This document shows positions 22,116 through 33,929 of a stretch of 41,713 nt of DNA, piece by piece. The notes beneath the pieces are model-generated. The model did not search any database. It worked only from the letters and a program-made list of their open reading frames with translations, and was not told the DNA's origin. The stretch's first letter is position 1; each line of letters begins with the position of its first letter. This stretch comes from Mesaphorura yosii. Its lineage: Eukaryota > Arthropoda > Collembola > Poduromorpha > Tullbergiidae. The position numbers and the translations under genes were made by a program. Location of the stretch: assembly GCA_009869945.1 (NCBI GenBank), contig WIXG01000537.1, forward strand, positions 1-41,713. Reading direction: 5' to 3'.

Positions 22116-23035
22116 ATGCAACCGGGAGGATCTGGGTCTAATACCGGAATGATGGCACAGCAAAACATGATGGTAGGGCCAAGTCAGCAGCAAATTCCAA
22201 TGTCAGGAGGGTTAATGCATCGTGGCGGAGCACCAATACTTCATCAGCAAGTGATGGGCGGACCTGGTGGACAAATGCATCACACTGATGGAGGAATGGC
22301 TTCACAACAGGCACAGATGCACACTAGAATGGAGAGTATACAAGCAGGACATCAGCAACCAGGTGGTCCTGCTCCATCTCAAGGCCAAGGAGGACCTCAA
22401 GAACAGCAAAAGTTGGATAACATCTCAAGAGTTAAGCAGCTGCTCCCGAATTTAAAGGAATCTGTCCAGGTTATACTGCACTTGCAATGGCGACCTCGGC
22501 CATATCTTTTTGTCTAAGTATATACTTGTAACTTGACCCTCTTTTCAGAACGTCATGAAAACGGCAGCTCAGTTAACATATGTTAATAATATTATTGATA
22601 ATGGAACGTAAGCTTCTGGAAAATTAATAACTGAAAACATTGTTAAAGTGTGCTAATGCTTTTGAACTTTGATTTTGTAGGAAACCTGTAGACGTGGAGG
22701 CAGGTCGATTTGAGAAGGCATACGAAGAATTTTCTTCGATTTGCGACCAAATGGAAATGAATTTGGTAAGCGGCCAGGCGGGATGTTTCTCTGCCGTTTA
22801 GAAAATTTTGGGTGTAGTTTGTAACTGATTCATATTTTTTTTACAGAAAACTTCCATAGAATGCATGGCACAAGGAATGAGCTCAAATCGTTATCTTCCT
22901 GCTCCAGTTACTCAAATGAAGTCAGATCAAAGCATCACGTACTTGCAATATTTAGCCACGGTCAAGGGTCAGATCGCCTATGCAAAAGAAGTTCATGACG
23001 TGTTGACAGAAGCTGCTCAGAAAATGGTGGAATAG
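22116..23035 (+). CDS. MED29: Mediator complex subunit 29 (intersex orthologue)
   Basis: A subunit of the Mediator coactivator that bridges transcription factors and RNA polymerase II; in Drosophila the orthologue intersex works with Doublesex in female differentiation. Four exons join in phase: 22116-22469, 22549-22607, 22681-22765, 22847-23035, giving 228 residues. The N-terminal ~90 residues are Gly/Gln/Met-rich and disordered, as is common in Mediator subunits. The conserved C-terminal part has NISRVKQLLPNLKESVQ, then NVMKTAAQL, then FEKAYEEFSSICDQMEMNL, then a closing ITYLQYLATVKGQIAYAKEV helix that matches the human YPQYLAVIKAQISCAKDI. The start was chosen at the only ATG that opens the Gln-rich segment. 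The length is close to the family norm. Confidence 0.93.
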
Positions 23036-23138
23036 TAACATGCTCCTGTATTTTCTACTTTTGTATAAAACTTTGTTACTCGTGGCGTGAAATAAGTTCT
23101 AAGCGTATTGAATTCTTTGGAAATGAAGAAATGATCGG

Positions 23139-24391
23139 TTACCGGCCATTATAAATGAGATAATATTGGGTGTGATTAAACAGTCTCGTGTTCCAATATT
23201 GAAAGAGCTGGTTCTGTTGCTTTGCTGCTAGGCCCATCATGGGAAGCCAACGAACCCCACCTTTCGAGCACGTGTGACAATGTGAGAACACGCATAAGGC
23301 CCTTTGCGCCGGCCATCTCAACCTAAAGTGGCTTGATGAGTCATTGAACGAGGTGATAGGGAAACCCCAACCTGTCATTCGGTTGGTCACAATTGAGTAG
23401 AAGATAGGAACCTCGCAAACCCGCGGACATTGCAACAAATTCAACGATCAACCACTCCTTTCCCTGTTGGTGCGCTTCAGTACGGAGTGGACACCTGTTC
23501 CATCATAACGGGTTCCCAAGTTAATCCGAAAGGGTCGAGTTGCAATCCATGAGTTCTATCAAAACAGGTGGCTCTGGTTCTCCACATACTCGTCACCTGC
23601 CTCCTGGGTGAGCAATTGGAAATGAAAACAACTTCAAGCACGTCACCAGGAGGTTCTGGAGTACCTGGTGGAAGACCTCGACACAAAACGAAAACGGTAT
23701 TGTAATTTTGTTCAGTTGGTTCACAATCACATCCAAGAAGATATATGACTGCATACGAATTAATCAATTAATGAGATTTAAATACGTAGCAAGTCTTATT
23801 TAGTTTAGTATCAACGATGCAACATTGTAGGTGCCGTTTATGCCATTCCATTTTGTATGAAAGTTTGGACTCAGTACCAGCGTCCGGGTAGTAGGGTTTA
23901 CCGTATCTGCATTTATAAATATCACACTTTCTGTTTTCGAGTCTACTCTGCATTTGGAAGGTAATCATTCGGATCTGCTACTAAAAATAGAACTTGGATT
24001 ACGTTGACTGAAATTCATTTCGGTTGTGGGTTTGTTTTCGTTCGTCGGCATGGTCTGACCTGATTGCAGCGTGGTACAACTATTCGTAACATAAATTTGT
24101 CCAAAAGCAACTGCCGCTGGCTGTAGCCAGACCGTATTTTAATCAAATCAGGTCGGCCCACTGTACGAAGGGAAGACACTAGCGTGCTTTGCCAGTGGGA
24201 GACTATCACGTCGACACTATTTGTGTAGCCAGCCATACGACAGAAGTTTTAAAGGGCTTCCTGACAGTGTGACACTCGTGAATTGTGAATTGAATTAAGG
24301 AAGGCAAACACAAGCACAAAAGTACAATAATCGTGACGTCAGCATCGAACTTTCTGGATTGGCGACATACTCCGCGTGGTCTTATGAGCAT
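23139..24391 (-). CDS. unrecognised, probably secreted cysteine-containing protein (five exons)
   Basis: I do not recognise the family. Exons that join in phase: 24274-24391 (donor weak), 24060-24160, 23902-23974, 23495-23748, 23139-23411, about 272 residues. Exon 1 begins with ATG and has a hydrophobic core (VTIIVLLCLCLPSL) typical of a signal peptide. Exon 2 has an excellent acceptor and encodes RSGYSQRQLLLDKFMLRIVV then PRCNQ. Exons 3 and 4 join as NRKCDIYKCRYV and IYLLGCDCEPTEQ, followed by VFVLCRGLPPGTPEPP. Exon 5 is Trp/Phe-rich (FRLRWPAQRALCVFSHCHTC, later LFQYWNTRLF). Agreement of phase across exons 2 to 5 is the main support. The first junction and the acceptor of exon 5 (GCGAG) are doubtful. 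It starts 180 bp from USP47 on the opposite strand, so the two may share a promoter. No AATAAA is seen just past its stop. Confidence 0.45.
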
Positions 24392-24571
24392 TTTTTACTT
24401 TGATTGTGTAGACCGGCAAAAATCCACTTCATTCTTCTTGTTTCGTCTAGTTGAACATTCAAGCTCAGTTTTAGCGGTGGAATAATTTATTTAGATGAGG
24501 ATATCTAGGAGCTTGGAATCCATCAAGTAATCAAATATAGTAAACTGTCCGAAATCATCTGACGTACAAAA
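24392..24571. promoter_or_regulatory. putative short bidirectional promoter
   Basis: Only about 180 bp separate the start of USP47 (+, 24572) from the first ATG of the minus-strand secreted-protein model (24391). No specific core element could be assigned. The inference rests on spacing alone and falls if the minus-strand gene is not real. Confidence 0.3.
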
Positions 24572-27500
24572 ATGGTTCTCACTAATATTGAGCATGCTGA
24601 GGAAACCAACCACAAGGTATGTGAGTAAAGTTTCCAATGAGCTTCCAAGTATAAGGAGAAAGCTGGTCATTTTGCAGTCTTCTGCGGGAGGCGAAGATAT
24701 GTGTGATGACCCATCCGTAATGATCCATTTGAAGATAAGAAATTTTGGGGATTTTCTCACCATATCAGAAAAGAGCACTTTAGCGAGCACTAAGTCGACG
24801 ACAAAGATTTCCGAATTTTTGAAACACATTTCGACCAAGTTCCAAATACCTACTGAAGAGGTGGAACTCGTTTATCAGGAAAAATGCACAGGAAATATTG
24901 TAATGTTCAAGACATAGCTAAAATTGTACTTGGGCAAACTTATATCGTTTGAACTTTTTAGTTCCACTTCAGTAAACTGGCCGATGCGATGTTTGCTGAA
25001 GTGGGGATTGTGCCATCCACTACAGTCCTGTACTCACTGACATTAGAGAAGAAGCGAAGGAAGCCAAAGAAACTTTGCTTTGACGAAATTCCCTACGATA
25101 TTATGGACGCGGTAGGATCACAGAGCCCAGGTTCGACGGTTTCGCTTGATGATATAGCAGAGAGCCATCCACGAAAACATCAAAGAGGTATCCGAATTAA
25201 ATCATCAATTGTTTACTTCCGTGTTTCGTACCTTGATATTTTAAGCATATGTTTTCTAGATTACACCCTGAGAGAATTTGTTGGGCTGAAAAATCAAAGC
25301 AGTACTTGCTATCTCAACAGCTTATTACAAGCTCTATTCTTTTGCCCCGAATTTCGCAATTGCTTATATCTGCATAAGTTTAAGTATGATCCTAACAAGA
25401 AATCCGTCGGTACTGCTCTACAGCACTTATTTTTGAAGCTTCAGGTACCTAATTAATTTTGTCAGCATTATAATTTTTGTCCCATAATAATGAGTACATG
25501 ATCTTTTAGTTTTCCAGCAGATGGGCAATAGAAACTGAGAATATCACACGTACGTTCGGATGGAAAGATGATGAGTACACCGTGCAACATGACATTGAAG
25601 AACTCTACAGAGTCTTAATGGATGCCTTAGATGAAGAGTTTAAGAACTCGCATTCCTACTCCATTACCGAAAGTTTGTTTGCAGGTTAGTTCTGCTCGAA
25701 CTGCGTATTCCCACTATAAAAGATTGACACGTATATCTTTTCAGGAATAATGAATGATTATGTCGAGTGTCTGAAATGTCGCACAAAGAACGCAAAGAAA
25801 ACTTTCTTTACCGCGTTGCATTTGCCGGTGAGGTTATTTGATAGACCATTGCCTGAGCCGACTCTGGTAAGTATACATTTAAGAAAAGTGTAACCTGCCA
25901 GCCCTTAATCTTCATGTTGCGTGCAACCAGGAATCGTCCTTAAGAAGCTTTGTCACTGCGGAGTTATTATGCGACAAAAATCAGTACAAGTGCGATAACT
26001 GCAACGAATTCGTGGATGCACACAAAGGACTATCTTTGGAACAGCTGCCATATTTCATGTGCCTTTTACTTCAACGGTCAGAATTTGATTTTGAATCTAT
26101 GTCTCGAAAAAAGTGCTGTGACCGGTGAGTAGAATAGTCTTACTTATTGTCGAGCTGAGTCTGTTGGCTTAAAGATGCATGATTTATTTTGTAGGCTGTC
26201 ATTTCCCGAAGTCCTGAATATGAACCAATTTGTCGATTCTGGTAGCTCAAACGACTGCACCCTGAGTGTCCATCCAATTGATGTTCAAGATATCAGAGGG
26301 GAAAAATATGATTTAAACGCCAGAATGACTCACAGCAGACCGCATGTAACGTTGAATCAAAGTGGAGAGGTAAGTACTCTTTCTTACTTTAAATCTAATT
26401 TCATTTCTATAATTAGCCTGGCAAAATGTTCATTTCCGTTGCAGATAAAGGAGGCCGACGAAAAAGAAAACGAAAAAATGAAATTACTAGAATCTGGCCC
26501 TAATGTCTATCAGTTGTTGAGTATCTTAATTCATAGAGGAAGATCCTCTCTTGCAGGGCATTATTATGCCTACTGCCTAGATTTGGAAACTAGAAGCTGG
26601 AATATGTTCAACGATTCAAGCGTGCATAAGGTGGGTGAATTCTTGAATAAATTGGCGAAATACGATTATGATTGACCGAAACTTCTAGATACATGCCGAC
26701 GAGATACTTGAAGCATATGGAGGAGAAAGTGCAGAGCAGAGTGGAATGGCATACATGCTCATTTATAGAAGAGTAGAACCTGGGACCAATTCCTTGCCCC
26801 TGGCATTGGAAGAACTTCCTCAGGAAATAAAGGTGAGAAACAAGAAACTCAAGCCATTTCACTGCCGAGCCAATGAAATAGCTAACACTTTTATGTTCCT
26901 TGTTCCAGGTTTTATGGAAGTCATTCGAGAGAGAAGAGCAGGAGATGCAGACACGAGAGACAGCTGAGAATGAAATCATGCGCCTGTTTATTTATTGCCG
27001 CGATGGCCACTCGTGGGAACCGACAGAAAAGGAAATTGTTTTGACAAAAGCTGATTCGTTGTCTGCGAGTGCTATCAGATGCTACAAGGTACAGACCAAT
27101 TTATTCATCCTGCGATATCATAAGCATAATTTCCCAAATGCATTCATAATACAAGTGTCATGGTTTCAGGAGTATTTTGGTGATCAAGATGTTTCCGACG
27201 AGAATGTACGGTTGGTTAGGTATGATCAAAATAAGGGCGTCATGGACATGACATTCACTGGCAGCGAACACACGAACCTTGGCTCATATTCGAGAATTTT
27301 AAGGGGCGCGCTCATGTTGGAAGTCAAGTCTCCTGGTGTGGGTTTTGTGAATTATACAGCAAGTGGTAAGAATGATGCATCTGTGATAGTGATAGTTAAG
27401 TGTGTATTTCACTATCGTGTAATGTTCCCTCGTACAGATATTGTGTTCAAGACACACTTTGTTAGTTCGAGAAAAGATACAGTGTTTTCCTACAAAGAGA

Positions 27501-29831
27501 TTCATGTCACTCTAAAAAGTACGGTTGGTGACCTCAAACGACAATTATCGCAACATTTTGAGAAGCCGCCGAGAGAATTGGCCTTAATTCTACAAGCTCG
27601 TACAACCAGAGCAGATCTTAGCGTTGCAGGAGAAGTAGACGAATTAAGCTCATTTGATGTAGAGTCGGGAAGTTGTTACGATGTAAGAAACGCTTACTGT
27701 TTACACCTGATAGGGAGTTTAAATTTTGCCCGTCGCGTTTCTCGTAGCTTTTTGTAGAAGACAGAACATTCAACCTTGCGTCCAACCTGGGCAATTTTGT
27801 GGAGAACTTCTACAATTCTTTACAATTTGAAATTTTGTGTGAGCTCAATGAATACGATGCTATTGGTGAAGCGAGTACTTCCAGCTTCAATGGGTACGCA
27901 TCTAATGAAAGTGAAATTGGTCAGTACCTCGTTTTTTCCTTTAACTATAGCCTGTGATTACCTGAAAAAAATTTCCTTCATCTCTAGGCCTAATGAACGC
28001 TCCTGAGAGACCTTTCAGTTCATCAGCAAATGAAGAGTGAGCAGCAAAAATAGAAATTGTTTGAAGGCAAAGGATTTCTTGATCTTCCTTTAACATTCTA
28101 TATATAGATCGATGAATTCTACGATATCAAGTAGTTATGCCTCACCGCATGTCTTGGATATGGGGACGGATTTGGACACATCCAATGATTCCACTAATGA
28201 ATGGTTGAAAAATGGCATATTCTATTTTCGTGTATTGAAAGAAAGAAAGCTGAGTAATGGCAGCAAGGGTGAGTCCTTGGCTCTCAGTTATAAGGATAGA
28301 AGTAATATTAATCGCTATTTTGCTGTGATAGTTTTATTAGTTAAAGCTGTGAAGGATATGTCATTGGAGTATCTCAGCCGGGAAATTCATGCGAGATTGC
28401 GAATTAGCGACGCTGAAATAGTTATGCACAAAATCTTGGATGGAATTGAAGACGAAATTCTCAACTACAGCCAGCCTTTATCCAATATACAGTTTGATAC
28501 TCTAAAAGTAACTCCAGGACACAGGCTGCGGAATAATGAAACAAGGGCTCACGTCTTCCTACTGGACCTGAAGGCCATCACCGATGTAAGAAACATACTG
28601 GGTCAAATGCCATGCGAACATAAGTAGTATTTCACGTTCCTTTTTCCAAAGAATCCTGCTGCCTTGTTCGATGTGGTGTTCAACACGAGCATGACTGTCA
28701 AGGATCTTCGAGATCTAATAGACCGACAATTAGCTTTTGTTCCGAATTTGGTCGGCAATTCAAAGTGGTAAGTATTACATAAATTCATTCAACTCATTAT
28801 CCACGAATTTGGAAGATGACATGCATAATCATTCATTTGTCTGTAGTTATAGATTGAGAAAGAAAAATCTTTCTAACCCTTCGCGTGTGATGAAGGATTC
28901 ACACATGGTGAAGGAGTATCTTTCTCGGACTTCTTGCGATATTTTCTTGCAGGTACTCTTCGACTTCAGTCAAATCATCCATACTCGCTTATTAATATGC
29001 GTTATCTCAGAATAACCCTCCTCTAACACATTCATATTAAGTCTGCTCCTACTTCAGATCTCGTTGCAATTTTATCAACACATTTACTTTCATCTTTCAG
29101 CCTATGTCTCCTGAGTTTACCGCAAACGACGACAGCGAAGATAGTTGGCATTCTATGATGCTATTCCTTTGGAAACCGAGCGAACTAGCACTCTTGCCAC
29201 CTATAGAAATCATGTTCAAGTACGACTACACCGTATCGCTGGAGGCACTACTCGCGAGTCAGGTATAGATTCCATGATTGTTGGCGAATATCAACTCTCC
29301 TACTCATTTTAAGTTGCTTTTTCCTTCCAGATCTCAGATAAGTGTGGTGTACCTAAGGTGGACTTGGAAGTAGCTCGCCCCGAATCGGACTTTCCCTGCA
29401 ATTTAAATCCAATCGTAATTCACGAAAAACTGGAATGGTTTCGTCTAGATAACACGACTCGAAAGCATATTGCCATCCACAACGATGAAGGCGTCCTGTT
29501 TGTCAGGTATGGATTTAGCAACACTCAGCACTTAGAATAGAAACTCGACTTACGGATGTAGCCATTTCTTGGTCAGGCTTTACGAGCCGCCTCAAAACAA
29601 ACATCTAATTTCGGATTTGAATAACTATTTAATGACTCTCTTTTGTATCAATGTTTTAGAAACAAGTCGGAGCCAATGAAGACGCTGGGCCCAGAAGAAA
29701 GGACACAGCTGGAAAACGAGGCAATGGCTTGGCGAGGGGAATACACAGTTCCTATCCCCAAGAAGAAAGTGGCTGACCGTGAAATCGGGTTAAAAATTAA
29801 TCTAGCAAGATCTCCACCGATTTTAAAGTAA
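24572..29831 (+). CDS. USP47: ubiquitin carboxyl-terminal hydrolase 47 (USP47 orthologue)
   Basis: Cysteine deubiquitinase; vertebrate and fly orthologues act in base-excision repair, cell growth and MAPK signalling. Twenty-one exons join in phase (first 24572-24616, last 29660-29831; catalytic exon 25260-25444), 1,241 residues. An N-terminal ubiquitin-like region (IHLKIRNFGDFL ... KLADAMFAEVGI) precedes the USP fold. The Cys box is GLKNQSSTCYLNSLLQ (Cys ~181). The QQHD-type motif is VQHDIEELYRVL. Zinc-ribbon-type pairs are ECLKC and CDKNQYKCDNC. The His box is LAGHYYAYCLD with NMFND (His ~487, Asp ~505). Downstream are the tandem ubiquitin-like domains that mark USP47 (IHVTLKSTVGDLKRQLSQHF, VVFNTSMTVKDLRDLI, LFLWKPSELALLP). 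The C-terminus WRGEYTVPIPKKKVADREIG also fits. The acidic Ser-rich linker between the Ubl blocks is much shorter than in human. AATAAA lies at 30132. Confidence 0.96.
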
Positions 29832-30131
29832 GGTTGGAAGAAATATGCCGAGAGAAAGCTGTTTAATTAGGAAATGGTTCGAGTACTATTTAAGTTCCTT
29901 ACAGCTCTAATATGATTTTTTCAAGAAGTCCAGCGATGTTTTTCCGTAGCTAATGCTTTCAATTACAGTTTTATATTTCTTAAATGATTGTTTGTTCTAA
30001 ACTAATCGTTGTGTTTTGTGGCCTTAATATCATTAATAAGTAACTGATTCTAGCTTAACACATTTTAGATATTTGACTTTAAAGCTCAAATGTATGTGCG
30101 TACAGTTATTCTTACGGCTCGTCCTAGTCCT

Positions 30132-30137
30132 AATAAA
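30132..30137 (+). terminator. poly(A) signal of USP47
   Basis: AATAAA 300 bp beyond the TAA at 29829-29831. No other gene signal is seen at 29832-30416. Confidence 0.55.
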
Positions 30138-30416
30138 CTCATTACTTATATCATCAATCAAAAGGACAAATATTTAGCTATGGTGCTGTGACGTCACATC
30201 TACATCCGTTCAGCTCATCAACAATCGATACAGATAATGGGAACACGTTAAATATGTAATAAGCAATTGCTTCTGAATACATTAACATAGCATGCATATT
30301 CAGCAATAGCAACTTTTGGGACTCGGGACCGATTCTTCCTTCCAGTTTGTCATAAGCCATGAACAAGTTCAGTAGTCGGTCAGTTTTGTTCCACAAGTGT
30401 CATACCTCCGGAGCAA

Positions 30417-31814
30417 ATGAGTGCGTTAGGGAAAGCAATCACAAGAGACCAGAGTGATTCTGGGGAGGTGACCATTTTCACAATTTTGAAACCACGGAAG
30501 AAGACGCGAAGTTCACCTGGAAAAGCCTGATGGCAGTTCATAACATGGTGACAATGATATTGCTGTGGCTGTACTTTGGGTTTCAATGCTACCAACTCAT
30601 AAATTCGCTAATGCTGAGGAACTCAGTGCTGATCCTCATGACACGTCGTGTTGGATTGCTTCTGTGCTCTTACCATTGGCAATCTGTACCTGCACATTCT
30701 CCAAGAAGGTCAGCTTAACCTCGTTGTACGAGGACATCAACGTGACTAAAGAGCTACTGGGACACATTCTAGACTAAGAAAAGGCGAAGGCCATGATTAG
30801 ACGCTTGTGTGCTTTTCATCTTATCCTCGGACTTATTCCACTGGGCTGTGTGACACAACACACAGTGTCATCTCTGAACAGTGAAGTCCATGCTCTCAAC
30901 TACTTTCAAAATGTACCCATGCCCTGGATCATTTTAAATACTTTACTCCAGCAATAAATCATGTTTGTGAAAAGAGTTGGAACTGCATTTGCTGAAATTG
31001 TTCTTTGCGAGCTCGCATTCTGCCTAGTGAACGCAATCGAGAAGAATGAGACTGAGATGACATCTAAGATTTCAAGGGAATGTGTTAGCGTTGTCTTGTG
31101 CTGCTGGTCGGCATGGTGCTGGGTGCTTGAAGAAGCGTGACGTGGAGACACCGGAAGGACTCACGCCAAGTTCAACTGACCCCGGGAATATGAGACATAT
31201 CAACTCTAATGGCAATGGACAATTCCCAGGACTCATAAGTGCGAAAGACATGAGCGCAAGCATGAGCAAGGAATTGAATAGCTCGAAGTTAAAGATGCCA
31301 TCTAATTCGGACGCACTGAAGCAAAGCGTCAATGAGGACATTGACACGAATTGGTGAAACACTAATCTCCTTGTCGTTGGCGATCAGATTTCATACCATC
31401 TCGTACGTGCAGACCTCCATAAACTAGCTCTTCAGACTGATATTGACTTGAAATATTTCATACCTTGTCGTAATGTCTTGCATCTTAGTCTTCCTGGCCA
31501 TCAAGTTTACGACTGAAGGGCACAGAGATCTCGGCATCGAATACTTTCTCAATTCTGTCGCATTTATGCTTCGTCTCATTGCCCTGGTTCTAACCCTCTC
31601 ACAAGTACACTATCGATCGACACGACTTAACTCAACGATCATATCGGTTCTCATTTGTTTGAACAAAGCCAGCTCGCGTGACACAAACTTGGGTCTGGCG
31701 CATATCGGTCGATCGACACTGCTGGCCGTCCTAGGTGTGATTCTGCTTCAGGCGCACTCCAGGGACATTACTTCGCCGAACTGCGACCGCCGCCGGAATG
31801 TTCACCGAATTTAA
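30417..31814 (+). pseudogene. decayed gustatory-receptor-like (multi-pass membrane) gene
   Basis: Membrane-protein-like segments lie in one direction but in different frames and with stops. An N-terminal-like piece sits at 30417-30527 (VTIFTILKP, resembling the Vy.aLrPl start of arthropod Gr proteins). A hydrophobic stretch follows (FTWKSLMAVHNMVTMILLWL, from ~30512). Then two segments in one frame (30778-30954 and 30958-31137, for example AFAEIVLCELAFCLVNAIEK) are split by a TAA at 30955-30957 and end in a TGA. A C-terminal-like piece lies at 31473-31814 (LGLAHIGRSTLLAVLGVILL), close to the R(S/T)LLsvlGtivTY ending of Gr proteins, although the terminal TYxxxxxQF is not intact. Total span about 1.4 kb suits a receptor of ~400 residues. 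No clean splice chain could be built, so I call it a pseudogene or a badly diverged gene. Confidence 0.35.
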
Positions 31815-32547
31815 CTATAAATTTAGATTAGCTGAGTGCTGAAGGATCAAGAAAACTTACTATTAGATACCAAAACTCGACTCATAATAATAAAGAATGT
31901 ATTTTGACCGCCGCGCCGTATTGCGTCAGCTTCTTCATTAAGCCCGATTTCCTGAAATTTTGTTCTTGGAGCTCCAGTCGTATTCAAGTGAATTCTCGAA
32001 AATATCCAATGGTTGTACTGTTCCTTGCTGTGAAGGTGAGGTTGAGGTCCACCGGAAGCAGAATGTTTGCTCTCAGTCCGCCTGACTTTCTTGCCATCGT
32101 CGTATGTTCATCAATACCATCAATCAATCTTCTAGTATATTGACATTGGTATACAGACCCTCCCTCTAACCATTTCCGGTAGACTTCTTACTCACCTGCC
32201 GCATATTTTCAAAACCGTAATTTAATCATGAAGAGATGACATTGGTCGCACTATGTAACATATTTATAATTTTTGCCGTTCTGGCATTTAGAGTTAGAAA
32301 TTCTGAGCCATATGAACATAATCACCAGTCTTTCTGAATGACGATTCAAAGATTCGTAAAGAGACATATTTTAATACAATTAGCTCAAGCATTGTATAAC
32401 AAAGCTAGCAATTGGACATAACGTCAATAAAGAAATCACGTTAGTCTATCAGACACCAACTGAACAAAGATTGAATACGAGCTGAAAAGATGGAGCTTCG
32501 CCGTTCGCCGACCACCGAGTAACATTGTCCGTGGAGACACCGTAGAG
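31815..32547. other. gene-free stretch
   Basis: No exon, RNA gene or distinct repeat could be supported. An AATAAA-like ATAATAAAGA near 31890 could end transcripts of the receptor-like remnant. Confidence 0.5.
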
Positions 32548-32787
32548 ATGGAACATGTCAAGTTGCAAGACACGGCAGTGTGGCGATGGTGGCCGTGTTC
32601 TGATATTCTTTCATGCTCGCTTCTTCGTGTGCTTGGATTGGCTGAGGTGTTTGGTTTTCGGTTTAAAGAGCAGACAATTCTAAAAATGAATCAGACCTTT
32701 CTGCTTTCGCTTTGGAACATACAACAGCTACATGGCGTTGCTATGTCCAGGCCACACAACGAGCATAATAAGCCAGCCTTTCGATAA
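32548..32787 (+). pseudogene. possible second gustatory-receptor-like N-terminal fragment
   Basis: A 79-codon frame contains SLLRVLGLAEVFGFRFKEQ, reminiscent of the LxR(v/l)lGLapf start of arthropod gustatory receptors, followed by another hydrophobic segment (LKMNQTFLLSLWNIQQL). No continuation with further membrane segments was found downstream. It may be a relic of a tandem receptor cluster with the element at 30417-31814, or chance. Confidence 0.2.
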
Positions 32788-33929
32788 GGAAAAGAAGCAG
32801 AATTGCACACTATTCAACAGCAGCGAATTCAAAGTTATACACGTCAAGAGCAGAATTAGTACTCAAAAACACAGAGCCAAGTGCATTGACAAGACACTCC
32901 AAGTCATAAAATTAATTTAGCAATTAAATTAGGTGCAGTTTAAGACTCGCCACATTTGGCGAAATAACTGGCCCGTTGATCCTCATCTTGTGTGTCTTCA
33001 TCATTCGTGATTGCATTCGTCCTTTAATAAGAATTTATAATAGTGCATCGTGTATCTATCTTCCTGATAATTGCCGACGAAGAAACTCCAGAAAAGTGTG
33101 TTCATCTCACAGCGCAGCTAGAAGCATCAGCAGACATCTCACAATCAATCCAACCTTCAGAACTTTAACAAACAATGAAATAGGCTGCAGTAATTAGCTA
33201 TGCGCATTTTGTAACTTATTTATTTTATTTATGATCAGGTGTGTTCAGTCAGAGGTGGAAATCAAGTATTTAAATATCAGTAGTAGCTAAACCAACCGTA
33301 AACCGCAAGCTAGGACTCGGTAGGCTACTTATCAATTCAAGTATTCAAAGAAAGAGCTGAAGCGGAAAATATGGTGATAGTATTTGTTGCCTAAATCCAC
33401 ACTTCTCCAAAACAACGTGCACCTAGTCTCTCTATTAACTTAAGAAATCTGTCAAAGGCTCAATCATTCAACTACACAATATTTAATCATCGTAAGAAGA
33501 TTGTCGATAGATCTTAAACCTGAAGTGCAAACATTGATTTCATTTGATTGCCAACAGTTCCTACAAGTCGAAGCATGACATCAACCATGCAATAGTTGCT
33601 TCTAGATTTGTTTACCACAAAGATTCTCTGTACACTCCGACCTACTCGAATTGTCTTAATCGAAGAATAATCTGCTTTGATTATTCACGTTAAAGGAGAT
33701 TGATAGACTAATACTGGTACTGGAAGTTATGCTTTAAAGCAGATTATTGTGGGTTGAATTACCTTCTGTGATCTACTTAGGCAGTTATCTTCGTAAAAAG
33801 TTGGTATAGTTTTCTATGTACACGATCTAATAAGACATACAGAACTGGCAGATCTTCCGCTCTCAAACCTTTTTCAAGTGTTGCTTAAACTACTGTGTAT
33901 ACTAAAGTAAATACCGTACCATATTAAAA
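32788..33929. other. gene-free stretch upstream of the PP6 subunit gene
   Basis: A+T-rich sequence with no supported coding segment. It should contain the promoter of the SAPS-family gene starting at 33930. Confidence 0.5.
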
